Source: JAGWAJ01 sp026707615 (lineage in GTDB: Bacteria; Acidobacteriota; Vicinamibacteria; Vicinamibacterales; UBA8438). Taken from it: DNA of 64,000 bases. The DNA lies in NCBI GenBank assembly GCA_965207595.1, contig CBDBMW010000013.1, positions 1,302,001 through 1,366,000 on the forward strand, in the 5' to 3' direction. The position numbers and the translations under genes are program-made. Positions 52,941-61,939 of this stretch are shown in pieces; the stretch's first letter is position 1; each line of letters starts with the position of its first letter. A model generated the notes under the pieces. That model was not told the origin of the DNA. It saw only the letters and a list, made by a program, of their open reading frames with translations, and searched no databases.

Positions 52941-54647
52941 GTGAGAATCACGCACTCGCTCGCGGTGGCGACGATCTCGGTGGTCGCGGGGGCGGCCGTG
53001 CTCGCGCTGCCCGGCGCGGCGCTCGGGGGAGCAGGGGCGCTCGCCGCGCAGCAGGGGGCGGCCGCGCCGACTCCGGTCGCGTTGCCGGACCTCGCCGCCC
53101 TCGATCCGACCGTCCGGCAGCGGTTGAGCGAGGCCCACGCGTCGCTCATCGCCGAGGCGGCGCGCGCCGATGCGCCGCCCGCGGAGAGGGCGGACGCCTG
53201 GGGCGAGCTCGGCATGCTGTTCATGTCGGTGCGGTTCGGCGCCGAGGCGGGGAGTTGCTTCGAGAACGCCGAGCGGCTGGCCCCGGCCGACGCCCGCTGG
53301 CCCTACTACCTGGGGCACATTCGGAAGAACACCGGCGACCTCGCCGGCGCGGCCGCGAGCTTCGCGCGCGCCCGCGAGCTTCGGCCCGGCGACCTGGCCA
53401 CCCTCATCTGGCTCGGTCGGGTGCTCCTGGACCTCGCCCGGCCCGACGAGGCGGCGGAGCACTTCGCCCGGGCGGCCGTGGTCCATCCGAACCAGCCGGT
53501 GGTGCGCTTCGAGCTCGGCCGGGCGGCCCTGGCCCGGCAGGACTACGCGCGCGCCGTGGACTACCTGAACGCCGCGCTCGTCCTGGTCCCCGACGCCACC
53601 GTCATTCACTACCCGCTGGCGATGGCCTACCGCGGGGTGGGCGATCTCGACCGCGCGGCACACCACCTGGAGCGCCGGGGAGGCCGCGGGACCCGCGGCT
53701 ACTCGACCGGCATCGCGGTCGGCATGCCGGACCCGCTGCTCCGGGAGCTCGACGGGCTGATCGAGACGCCCCAGTCGCACCGCGACCGCGGCCTCGACGC
53801 GGCGGCGCTCCTCGACTGGCCGGAGGCGGTGCGGAACTACCGGCTGGCCGTGGAAGCCGAGCCGGAATACGCCGCGATGCGCGTCAATCTGGGCACTGCG
53901 CTCGAGCGCGTGGGCGACCCGCGGGGCGCGCTGGCCGAGTACGATGCGGCGCTCGGTCTGGACCCGGGTCTCTGGGAGGCGTGGTACGGCCGGGGCGACC
54001 TGCTGGAGCGGGGCGGCCGCGACGGCGAGGCCATCGCCAGCTATCGGTCGGCGATCGCGGAGAACCCGACCTTCGTGGCGGCGCATCTGCGGCTGGCCGA
54101 CGCGTTGCGCCGGACCGACCGGCTCGAGGAGGCCCTCGCGCACTACCGGCGGGTCGTCGAGCTCCGTCCCGGGGACCCGGGCGCGCGCTTCGGCGAGGCG
54201 ATGGCCCTCGTCCGCCTGGGCCGCTACGGCGAGGCCCGCGACCGGCTGGAGGAGGCGCTACGGGTCCTTCCCGACCAGCCCATGTTCGGGCCTGCGCTCG
54301 CCCGCGTCCTCGCCGCGGCGCCCGACGACGCGGTGCGCGACGGGGCGCGGGCCTGGGAGCTGGTCGCCGGGCTTGCCGACGACCAGCAGCACCCGGGCGT
54401 CTTCGAAACCCTGGCCATGGCCCTGGCCGAGGTGGGCCACTTCGACCTCGCGGTCGACTGGCAGCGCCTGGCGATGACGACGGCGGCCCGCGCCGGCCGC
54501 GCCGACGTCGCCCGCCAGATGGCGGCCAGCCTCGCGCTCTACACCAACCGACGGCCGTCCCGCACGCCTTGGCGGGACGACGATCCCGACCATCGGCCGG
54601 GGCCTCTCGTCGATCCCGAGCTGCTCGGGCCCCCGCCCGCTCCCTGA
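52941..54647 (+). CDS. secreted TPR-repeat protein, module 2
   Basis: A 568-residue TPR protein starting at GTG 52941 with signal peptide MRITHSLAVATISVVAGAAVLALPGAALGG. Repeats span about 80-480 (e.g. AVDYLNAALVLVPDATVIHYPLAMAYRGVG, EALAHYRRVVELRPGDPGARFGEAMAL). The C-terminal signature LARVLAAAPDDAVRDGARAWELVAGL is shared with the TPR proteins at 13484 and 58255, followed here by a longer Pro-rich tail. Unlike those two it lacks a lipobox, just as its propeller partner does. The match between partners suggests each propeller-TPR pair is sorted to the same place. No strong Shine-Dalgarno sequence is seen. Confidence 0.85.
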   Translation: MRITHSLAVATISVVAGAAVLALPGAALGGAGALAAQQGAAAPTPVALPDLAALDPTVRQRLSEAHASLIAEAARADAPPAERADAWGELGMLFMSVRFGAEAGSCFENAERLAPADARWPYYLGHIRKNTGDLAGAAASFARARELRPGDLATLIWLGRVLLDLARPDEAAEHFARAAVVHPNQPVVRFELGRAALARQDYARAVDYLNAALVLVPDATVIHYPLAMAYRGVGDLDRAAHHLERRGGRGTRGYSTGIAVGMPDPLLRELDGLIETPQSHRDRGLDAAALLDWPEAVRNYRLAVEAEPEYAAMRVNLGTALERVGDPRGALAEYDAALGLDPGLWEAWYGRGDLLERGGRDGEAIASYRSAIAENPTFVAAHLRLADALRRTDRLEEALAHYRRVVELRPGDPGARFGEAMALVRLGRYGEARDRLEEALRVLPDQPMFGPALARVLAAAPDDAVRDGARAWELVAGLADDQQHPGVFETLAMALAEVGHFDLAVDWQRLAMTTAARAGRADVARQMAASLALYTNRRPSRTPWRDDDPDHRPGPLVDPELLGPPPAP

Positions 54648-54955
54648 CCTGCGCCGGTCTCCCGCGCCCGTGTGGTGCGCCGCGCCCGTGTGGCTGCGCC
54701 CGCCGTCGGCTCGCGATGACCGCACGAGTGCGACCTCGCGCGGCTGGTGGCGTCCGGGCCGGCGCTCTGTCCCGTGCGCTCGCTGGTGGCGACCATCGAA
54801 GCCCGGGTCGCAGCCCGCGGGGCACCGTACTTTCCCGCTCGTCGCCCGGTCCGCGGTTGCCTTCCCGGTCGCAACGTGCTAGGTGTAGAAGCCTCATCGT
54901 TCGGCGACGTGGTTTCGGCGTAGGTCGGGTGTCACCCTCGGCGAAGGGAGGAACG
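54648..54955. other. intergenic gap before receptor gene (module 2)
   Basis: In these 308 bases I see only the receptor's Shine-Dalgarno sequence and a poor promoter candidate (TTGCCT at 54857 with TAGGTG 17 bases on). There is no terminator after the TPR gene, so read-through into the receptor is possible. The GAGTCTGCGCCG leader element of the other two receptors is absent. Confidence 0.5.
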
Positions 54956-57859
54956 ATGCATCGACTTGGCGTTTGGATCGCAGTCGTCTCGGCAGGAGCA
55001 CTCCTGCTTCCGGCGACTGCCGGAGCGCAAGGTGGCTCCATCTCCGGCCTCGTGGAGGACACGACGGGCGGAATCCTGCCCGGCGTGACAGTGGAGGCGG
55101 ACAGCCCCGTCAACATCGAGGGCACCATCACCGCGTTCACCGACGGTGCCGGCCGCTTCACGATCATCAACCTGCGGCCAGGCACGTACACCGTCACCTT
55201 CACCCTGCCGGGGTTCAACACGTTCATCCGCGAAGGGATCGTTCTGATCGGCGATTCGGCGGTGCAGGTGAACGCCTCGCTGGCCGTCGGCGCGCTCGAG
55301 GAGACGGTGACCGTCTCCGGCGAGTCGCCGGTGGTCGACGTGCAGCAGGTGCGGCGGCAGTTCGTGGCGACGCGGCAGATGATGGACGTGCTGCCGGCGG
55401 CGCGGACGTTCCACGCGCGGGCCCTGCTGATTCCCGGCGTGCGGAACGCCGGCATGTCCGAGGGCCAGTACTGGCCGGCCGTGCACGGCTCGACGACGCG
55501 CGACTCCCAGACCATGAACGACGGCATGCGGGCGAACAGCACCGTCGACGACGGACAGTTCCAGATGGGCTGGGAGATGAACGACGCGGCGACGGCCGAG
55601 CTGACGTACGAGGCGGGGGGCGCCCCGGCCGAGGCGCAGGTCGGCGGCGTCATCCAGAACGCCATCCCCAAGGAGGGCGGCAACACCTTCTCGGGGACGT
55701 GGTTCACGTACTACGGAGCCGAGGCGTTCGCGAGCGACAACCGCAAGGATCCCGCGCTGCGGGAGCTGCTGGGCGAGCCCAATCGGCTGTCCTACGACTA
55801 CGACACGAACCCCGCGTTCGGCGGCCGCTTCATCCGCGACCGGCTCTGGTTCTTCACCGCGTTCCGCGGTCAGGACCAGAAGACCTGGGCCAACGACACG
55901 TACTTCGCGGACGCCACGACGGGCGAGTGCCGCCCAAAGGCGATCTCCTGCGGCTACACGCCGCAGAGCCAGGAGGTGTTCGGCGCCGAGCCCGGGTCGC
56001 AGGCATTCCAGCGGACCTTCGGCATCACGGGGCTGCTCCGGCTGACGAACCAGATCGACGACCGCCACAAGTGGCGCCTCGGGTTCGAGCGCGTGAACCG
56101 GCAGCACCCGCTGTGGAACGTGGACAACACGCGTCCGCCGGAGTCGTCCAACCGCATCATGCAGCCGACCGGCTACCACGCGCAGAGCCGCTGGACGTCG
56201 TCGCTCTCGAACCGCCTGCTGGTCGAGGCCGGCTACTCGACGCAGTACAACAAGTGGCGGCGCGAGCCGCACGACTGGTACCCGAGCGCCTCCTCGACCT
56301 ACGACCTGTCGACCGGCACGTGGGGCGGCGGCTTCTGGATCACCGGCTGGCAGCCGGAGAAGAGCCACTACATCAAGACGTCGTTGTCCTACGTCACCGG
56401 GTCGCACAACCTGAAGCTGGGCGTCGAGCACCGCTGGGGCTCCATCGGGCTCGACCAGCCGATGCACGCGGACGTCCGCACCTACTACTACTACGGCGAC
56501 GCCCCCGTCGGCATCCAGGTGCTCTCGACGCCGGTCGGGAACTACGAGGGCCGGATCAACTTCGACACCGGCATCTTCGCGCAGGACTCCTGGACGCTCG
56601 GCAACTGGACGCTGAACCTCGGCACGCGGGCCGACTTCTTCAGCTCGGAGGTGCCGCCGCAGCGGGCGGGCGCCGGCACGTGGGTCCCGGCGCGCAGCTT
56701 CCCGCGCTACGCGGGGCCGCGATGGAACACCATCGTGGGACGGATCGGGGTGGCCTACGACGTGTTCGGCGACGGCCGGACGGCCATCAAGGGGACGGCG
56801 CACCAGTACGTGTCGCAGGAGTCGACGCGCCTCGCGCTGGAGCGCAACCCGATGTCGAGCTACACCTGGTCGGCGAACCAGGAGTTCCGCTCGTGGAACG
56901 ACGCGGACGGCAACCAGTCCGTGGTCGGCCCGGACGGCCGCGTGCAGTACGAGGAGGTCGGCGCCTCCCCGAACGTGAACTTCGGGACCGACCGGGACAT
57001 CATCAACCTTGACCTGGCCGGCCGGGAGGGCAACTGGGAGTACAACGCCCAGATCCAGCACGAGCTGTTCTCGGGGGTCTCGGCGACCTTCGGCTGGTAC
57101 CGCCGCAACTACCACAACATGTGGCACCGGGACAACCGGCTGCAGGGGGACGACGACTTCTCGTCGTTCCAGTACATGGGGCCGGTGGACGACCGGCTCG
57201 GACAGTGGAGCGGGTACGCCTACACGCTCTACAACCTGGACCCCGAGGTGTTCGGGCAGGTCTCGAAGTACGTCACGACCTCGAGCATGAACGACCGGGT
57301 CTACGACGGCTTCGAGTTCGTTATCGACGGCCGCCTGGGGAACGGCGCGTTCTTCGGCGGGAGCTTCACGACGGAGCGGACGCAGCTCAACGAGTGCGAC
57401 GTCGACGAGATCTCCTACCCGCAGTGGCGCAGCTACCGGCAGTGGTGCGACTCCCCGCGGGCCTGGCAGACGATGTACAAGGCCCACGGAGCCTATCCGC
57501 TCCCCGGCGGCGTCATCGTCAGCACCTTCATCCAGGGGTACCCGGGTCCGAACCACAACGCGAACATCAACATCACGGAGATGCCGGACGGCACCCCGCT
57601 GACCGGCGGGCAGCGGATCACGATCGACCTGCTGCCGCACGAGGTGCTGTTCATGCCGTACCAGCGGAAGGTGGACATCCGGCTGATGCGGCGGTTCAAC
57701 GTCGGGAACACGACGATCGCGCCGGTGATGGACCTCTTCAACCTGTTCAACGCGAACACCGAGACCAGAGTCAACTCGACGTACGGTCCTCGATGGCAGG
57801 AGATCCAGAACATCATGCAGGCCCGCTACATGCGGCTCGGCCTCGAGCTGGAGTGGTAG
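54956..57859 (+). CDS. Oar-like TonB-dependent receptor, module 2
   Basis: A 967-residue outer-membrane receptor. Signal peptide MHRLGVWIAVVSAGALLLPATAGAQ, then the carboxypeptidase-regulatory-like domain (residues ~25-110, GRFTIINLRPGTYTVTFTLPGF), plug (VDVQQVRRQFVATRQMMDVLPAARTF) and a barrel ending RLGLELEW. Start ATG 54956 follows AAGGGAGGA. Its first ~230 residues are nearly the same as those of the receptors at 15334 and 61940; loops such as the CRPKAISCGYTP region differ, as expected if each binds another ligand. It is collinear with the propeller and TPR genes, the clearest version of the three-gene module, and ends in a strong terminator. Confidence 0.92.
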   Translation: MHRLGVWIAVVSAGALLLPATAGAQGGSISGLVEDTTGGILPGVTVEADSPVNIEGTITAFTDGAGRFTIINLRPGTYTVTFTLPGFNTFIREGIVLIGDSAVQVNASLAVGALEETVTVSGESPVVDVQQVRRQFVATRQMMDVLPAARTFHARALLIPGVRNAGMSEGQYWPAVHGSTTRDSQTMNDGMRANSTVDDGQFQMGWEMNDAATAELTYEAGGAPAEAQVGGVIQNAIPKEGGNTFSGTWFTYYGAEAFASDNRKDPALRELLGEPNRLSYDYDTNPAFGGRFIRDRLWFFTAFRGQDQKTWANDTYFADATTGECRPKAISCGYTPQSQEVFGAEPGSQAFQRTFGITGLLRLTNQIDDRHKWRLGFERVNRQHPLWNVDNTRPPESSNRIMQPTGYHAQSRWTSSLSNRLLVEAGYSTQYNKWRREPHDWYPSASSTYDLSTGTWGGGFWITGWQPEKSHYIKTSLSYVTGSHNLKLGVEHRWGSIGLDQPMHADVRTYYYYGDAPVGIQVLSTPVGNYEGRINFDTGIFAQDSWTLGNWTLNLGTRADFFSSEVPPQRAGAGTWVPARSFPRYAGPRWNTIVGRIGVAYDVFGDGRTAIKGTAHQYVSQESTRLALERNPMSSYTWSANQEFRSWNDADGNQSVVGPDGRVQYEEVGASPNVNFGTDRDIINLDLAGREGNWEYNAQIQHELFSGVSATFGWYRRNYHNMWHRDNRLQGDDDFSSFQYMGPVDDRLGQWSGYAYTLYNLDPEVFGQVSKYVTTSSMNDRVYDGFEFVIDGRLGNGAFFGGSFTTERTQLNECDVDEISYPQWRSYRQWCDSPRAWQTMYKAHGAYPLPGGVIVSTFIQGYPGPNHNANINITEMPDGTPLTGGQRITIDLLPHEVLFMPYQRKVDIRLMRRFNVGNTTIAPVMDLFNLFNANTETRVNSTYGPRWQEIQNIMQARYMRLGLELEW

Positions 57860-57898
57860 CGGTCGCTTCGTAGCGACGCACCGAACCGCGAACCCTCA

Positions 57899-57932
57899 GG
57901 GCGCCGGCCTCGACGGCCGGCGCCCTTTTTCT
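57899..57932 (+). terminator. Rho-independent terminator of the receptor gene (module 2)
   Basis: An 11-bp perfect GC stem (GGGCGCCGGCC and its complement), a five-base loop TCGAC and a TTTTTCTT tail lie 39 bases after the receptor stop. The core GGCGCCGGCC is shared with the terminator of the paralog at 15266. Confidence 0.92.
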
Positions 57933-57948
57933 TCGGCCACGAGGGGAG

Positions 57949-58203
57949 TCAGGCCGAGCCCGATCCCGCGTCGAGCCACTCCAGGAACTGGCGCGGTGAC
58001 ACCACCGGGATGCCCTCGTACTGCTGCAGCACCAGCAAGTCCTGATCGCCGGTCACGACTCGCTCCCAACCGGCCGACACCGCGGTTGCGAGGACGAGGT
58101 CGTCGTCCGCGTCGCGGCAGACCGGGTAGGGCGGTTGCGCCGGCTCGACCAGCCGGACGTGATCGCGGAGGGCCCGCAGGAACGCTCTCCGCGGTTGCCG
58201 AAT
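57949..58203 (-). pseudogene. truncated PIN-domain toxin (VapC/COG1569-like) remnant
   Basis: On the minus strand an open frame ends at the TGA at 57951-57949 and encodes the C-terminal ~80 residues of a PIN-family ribonuclease toxin: LRALRDHVRLVEPAQPPYP, then CRDADDDLVLATAVSAG, VVTGDQDLLVL and GIPVVSPRQFLEWLD. The second and third acidic clusters (the ..DADDD.. run and the GDxD motif) are intact. The first half, which holds the first catalytic Asp of such ~140-residue proteins, is missing: upstream codons turn into Arg-rich noise, the stop of the TPR gene lies 52 bases away, and no start codon fits. No antitoxin is nearby. It is probably a dead fragment left by rearrangement. Confidence 0.7.
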
Positions 58204-58254
58204 CCTCGCTCGCGACCGCCTGCATCGCGCGAGGCTCGCGGGGTCCCGGGGCGC

Positions 58255-59883
58255 CTACGGCAGCTCGTCCGGGGTCCAGGGCTGACGGCAGGGGAGTCCG
58301 CGCTCGTAGCGGCGGAGGTTGGCGCCCAGGGCGGCCGCGGCATCCCGCAGGCCGGACTGGGCCGCCGCGGAGACGAGGTCGCGCTGCACCGTGGCCGCCT
58401 CGGCGTAGCGCCCGACCTCGGCCAGCGCCATGGCCAGCGTCTCGCCGAGCAGCAGGCTCTGCTCGGTCTCCGCGAGTCCCTCGACGATGGCGAGCGCGCG
58501 CCGGCCGTCGCGGACCGTGTCGTCCGGCGCGGCGGCCAGCAGACGGGCCAGGGGGTGCGTGAACCGGGGACGCTGCTCGGGGAAGTCGTCGGCCGCCGCC
58601 TCGAGACGCTGCCGAGCCTCGCCGTACCGCTCCAGCCTGACCAGGTTCATCGCCGCACCGAACGCGGCGTCGGGGCGTGCGGGATCGATCTCGGGGACGC
58701 GTGCGTACTCGGCCAGCGCCTCTTCGGGTCGACCGCTGCGTCCCAGCACGCCCGCATAGGCGACGCGGGCCGACGCATCGTCGGGACTGCGTTCCACCGC
58801 CGCGGCCAGCAGGGCCAGCGCTTCGTCGCCCCGGCCGCCTTCGTCGAGCAGCTCGCCGAGCGTGACCTGCGCGGCGCCGAACTCCGGCGCCTCGGGTCCG
58901 ATGCGCCGCAGTTGATCCTCCGCGCCCCGCAGGTCGCCCATGCGCCGCAGGGCCCGGCCCAGGCGATGCCGAAGCCCGGCGTTCTCGGGGTCGAGGGCCA
59001 GCGCCCGCTCGAACAGGTCCGCGGCCGCCGCCCACTGGCCGGCATCGAAGGCGAAGCGCCCGCGCGCCTCGTACGCGGAGGCGCTCTCGAGGAGGTCGTC
59101 GAGCGCCATCATCAGCGGGTCCGCGGGTTGCGCCTCGACCGTTCCGGGGATGGCCAGGTGGCGTTCGGCCCGCTCCATTTCCCCGAGGCGGCGCCAGGCG
59201 AGTCCGAGCGGGTAGTGGATGGCGGTGGCGCCCGGATTGAGCGCGAGCGCCCGCTCCAGGGCCTCCACCGCCGGGCGTAGCTCGCCCGCCGCCAGCGCCG
59301 CGCGGCCGGCGCCGTACCACGCGGCGGCGGAGGCGGGGTCGAGCTCGACGGCGCGCCCCAAGAGCGGCCGCGCCTCGTCCGGACGCCCCAACGCGAGGTA
59401 GGCGTCGCCCAGCCAGACCAGCGTCGCCACGTCGCTCGGGTCGAGCTGGCGGGCGTGCTCGAAGCTCGCCGCCGCCTCGGTCAGCGGGCCCTGGTTGCGG
59501 TACAGGTGCCCGAGGTAGTAGGCCCAGCGCCGGTCGCTCGGATCGAGCGCGAGCGCGTTCCGGTAGTACGGCTCGGCCGTCCGCAGGTCGCGCGCGGCCA
59601 TGAGGAGGTTCGCCATCCCCCCGTAGGCGCGGCTGAGCTCGCGGGCGGTGGCGCCGGAATCGTCGATGCGCTCCCGGAGCGCGTCGTGGACGGCGCGCAT
59701 CTGCGCCTCGACGCCGGATTCCATGGTCGCGAAGTCGGGCGTCGGAACGGGCCGCAGGCCCAGGCCCGGCGGTGGGTCGAGCAGCGCGCCGGCGCTCGTC
59801 TCGCCGCCGGGCGAGCCGCAGGCGACGGAGCAGGCGAGGATCGCGATCGCGGAGAGCCGCTCGGCCCGCCCGGTCGTTCTCAT
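58255..59883 (-). CDS. TPR-repeat lipoprotein, module 3
   Basis: A 542-residue protein with lipoprotein signal (LSAIAILACSVAC, lipobox SVAC) and conserved linker PPPGLGLRPVPTPDFATM. TPR units fill about 70-480 (e.g. AAASFEHARQLDPSDVATLVWLGDAYLALG, EALAEYARVPEIDPARPDAAFGAAM), and the C-terminal LARLLAAAPDDTVRDGRRALAIVEGL signature is present. ATG 59883 overlaps the propeller stop by ATGA, as in module 1, so the pair is translated in a coupled way. It is closest by eye to the module 1 TPR protein. A PIN-toxin fragment lies just beyond its 3' end. Role inferred: scaffold for its propeller partner. Confidence 0.85.
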   Translation of the reverse strand: MRTTGRAERLSAIAILACSVACGSPGGETSAGALLDPPPGLGLRPVPTPDFATMESGVEAQMRAVHDALRERIDDSGATARELSRAYGGMANLLMAARDLRTAEPYYRNALALDPSDRRWAYYLGHLYRNQGPLTEAAASFEHARQLDPSDVATLVWLGDAYLALGRPDEARPLLGRAVELDPASAAAWYGAGRAALAAGELRPAVEALERALALNPGATAIHYPLGLAWRRLGEMERAERHLAIPGTVEAQPADPLMMALDDLLESASAYEARGRFAFDAGQWAAAADLFERALALDPENAGLRHRLGRALRRMGDLRGAEDQLRRIGPEAPEFGAAQVTLGELLDEGGRGDEALALLAAAVERSPDDASARVAYAGVLGRSGRPEEALAEYARVPEIDPARPDAAFGAAMNLVRLERYGEARQRLEAAADDFPEQRPRFTHPLARLLAAAPDDTVRDGRRALAIVEGLAETEQSLLLGETLAMALAEVGRYAEAATVQRDLVSAAAQSGLRDAAAALGANLRRYERGLPCRQPWTPDELP

Positions 59884-61664
59884 CGCGACGCGCCCGTTCC
59901 CATCGCGAGCGTCGTCCACCGGTCGGCGGCGACGCCGGTCCAGGTCTCCTGCGCGCCGTCGGGCCACCGTACGTGCACGGTCGCCGGCGCGTCCGACCCG
60001 CCCAGGCCGACGAGAACCCGCGGGTCGTTCGCGGAGGCGTAGCTGCCGTCGCTGCGCGCCCGGCGCCACAGCGTCGGTTCGCCCGCGCGCTCGATGCGGA
60101 CGCGCGAGCCGAGCATGTCCCGGCCTCCGGCCCCGACCAGCCGCAACCCCAGCCAGTGCGACCGGTTCCCGGCGTTGTTGATCAGCAGCCGCGCCGGCCC
60201 GGCCAGGTTGCTGAGGAGCACGTCCGTGTCGCCGTCGTTGTCGACATCGCCGAAGGCCGCTCCGCGGCTCACCTCGAGCAGCTCGAAGGCGGCGCCGGCC
60301 CGGTCCGTGACGTCCACGAGGCGCCGGCCGCCTTCGTTCCGGAACAGCAGGTTGCGCTCGTCGAACGGCAGCGGGTCGCCGGGCGGACCGGGAACGGGCT
60401 CGATGGCCCCGTTGGCGACCACGATGTCGAGCCAGCCGTCGTTGTCGACGTCGATCCAGGCCGTGCCCCAGCCGCTGTAGCCGAAGCTGGCGGCGTGATA
60501 GCCCGATGGTGCGCTCCAGTCCTCGAACAGGCCCCCGCCGTCGTTCCGGTAGAGGTTGTGCCCCTCGCGGGGGAGATGGGTCATCGTCAGGTCTTCGTCG
60601 CCGTCGTTGTCGAAGTCGCCCGCGTCGACTCCCATGCTCGCCTCGGGGCGGCCGTCGGCGCTCACCGCCGTGCCGGAAAGCCGCGCGCGGTTCGTGAACG
60701 TGCCGTCGCCGTCGTTCATCCAGAGCACGTTGTCCACCTGGTCGTTGGCGACGTAGATGTCGATCCAGCCGTCGTCGTCGAAGTCGGCCGTGGCGATGCC
60801 GAGTGCCGGTGCGGGCGGCTCGCGGCCCAGGGAGTCCGCCGTCACGTCGGCGAAGGTGCCGTCGCCCCGGTTGCGATACAGCCGATCCGCCTGGGCCGGG
60901 AACGACTTCGGGCCGCAATGGACGCGCCGGCCGGTCAGGCCGGTGCACTCGGGGTCGGCGTCGAAGGCGTATTCCAGGTAGTTGCCGACGTACAGGTCGA
61001 GCCAGCCGTCGCGATCGACGTCCACGAACGAGGCCGACACGCTCCAGCCCGGATCGTCGGTGCCGCTCGCGGCCGAGACGTCCGTGAACGTGCCGTCGCC
61101 GTCGTTGCGGTAGAGCCGGTTCGGTCCCAGGTTGGCGAGGTACAGGTCCACGTCGCCGTCGTTGTCGACGTCGCCGGCAGCGACGCCCATCCCATGCCCG
61201 CGGGCGTCGAGCCCGCTCCCCGCGGTGACGTCGGTGAAGCGCGGCGCGCGGGTGCCGTCGGCGTCGACAGCCTGATCGTTGCGGTAGAGGCGACCCCGCG
61301 GCGGCAGCGGGCCGACCGGCTCGAAGAGGGCGTCGGCCAGCGCCTTGCCGTCGCCCATGATCTGCCCCTGGACGAAGTACGCGTCGAGGTCGCCGTCGTT
61401 GTCGTAGTCGAGCAGACCGACGCCGGCCGGCATCATCTCGGGCGCGTAGAACTCGCCCGACATGCCGTTGAAGTGCACGAAGTCGAGGCCGCTGGCGGCG
61501 GCGCGCTCGACGAACCAGTCGTCGGGGCCGGGCGCGGCTTCCGGGGCCGGAACCACGCCGTCGGCCGCGGTCGAGCCGGGGTCGGCGGGGCCGTTCGTGC
61601 ACGCGGCCAGCGCGAAGGCCGCGAGCCACCAGGCCGATCGCGCGTGCGTCCTGCCCGCCACCAA
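59880..61664 (-). CDS. CRTAC1-family FG-GAP/VCBS propeller lipoprotein with UnbV domain, module 3
   Basis: A 594-residue lipoprotein: RSAWWLAAFALAACTNG carries the lipobox LAAC. The mature sequence opens GLDFVHFNGMSGEFYAPEM, with repeated calcium loops (LDYDNDGDLDAYF, DVDNDGDVDLYL, DFDDDGWIDIYV, DFDNDGDEDLTM) and an ASPIC/UnbV end (RSDGSYASANDPRVLVGLG). The start is TTG 61664 or GTG 61661; neither has a strong ribosome-binding site. It is coupled to the TPR gene by a four-base overlap and is divergent from the third receptor, whose start is 275 bases away, so the two arms may share control. The ligand is unknown. Confidence 0.85.
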   Translation of the reverse strand: MVAGRTHARSAWWLAAFALAACTNGPADPGSTAADGVVPAPEAAPGPDDWFVERAAASGLDFVHFNGMSGEFYAPEMMPAGVGLLDYDNDGDLDAYFVQGQIMGDGKALADALFEPVGPLPPRGRLYRNDQAVDADGTRAPRFTDVTAGSGLDARGHGMGVAAGDVDNDGDVDLYLANLGPNRLYRNDGDGTFTDVSAASGTDDPGWSVSASFVDVDRDGWLDLYVGNYLEYAFDADPECTGLTGRRVHCGPKSFPAQADRLYRNRGDGTFADVTADSLGREPPAPALGIATADFDDDGWIDIYVANDQVDNVLWMNDGDGTFTNRARLSGTAVSADGRPEASMGVDAGDFDNDGDEDLTMTHLPREGHNLYRNDGGGLFEDWSAPSGYHAASFGYSGWGTAWIDVDNDGWLDIVVANGAIEPVPGPPGDPLPFDERNLLFRNEGGRRLVDVTDRAGAAFELLEVSRGAAFGDVDNDGDTDVLLSNLAGPARLLINNAGNRSHWLGLRLVGAGGRDMLGSRVRIERAGEPTLWRRARSDGSYASANDPRVLVGLGGSDAPATVHVRWPDGAQETWTGVAADRWTTLAMGTGASR

Positions 61665-61746
61665 GGCGTACCCTACATGCGGGCGCGGTCGAGGTCCATT
61701 CGTGAGGGGCTCCGAGTTCCGGGCGCACCGCCGGGCAGGGCCGCAG

Positions 61747-61804
61747 GAGTCTGCGCCGGACAGACCCTTCTCCCAGCCTATCGGCAGCGCAGGGGCAGAC
61801 CCTT
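61747..61804 (+). repeat. leader repeat, short form E, with a nested 9-bp direct repeat
   Basis: GAGTCTGCGCCG (61747-61758) matches the first block of the leader element. It is followed by CAGACCCTT at 61761-61769 and again at 61796-61804. The terminal GC hairpin of copies A-C is absent. It is in sense orientation about 180 bases before the third receptor's start, like copy C before the first receptor. Confidence 0.4.
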
Positions 61805-61939
61805 AGCGCTTTGGAGTTGCGCTTGGCACGTCTTTCGCACTAGGGTTCCGTAACGGTTTGTCGGCTGGCGTCTTCGATCGGCGATTTACGGCGACTCCGT
61901 ACGTATCGGTCCGCTGCAGCAACGAAGGAGGGGACGAGG

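Noticed and set aside
54932..57640. A 902-codon minus-strand frame across the second receptor gene
   Set aside because: Same artefact as above: antisense to a recognisable receptor, no start signal, no family features.
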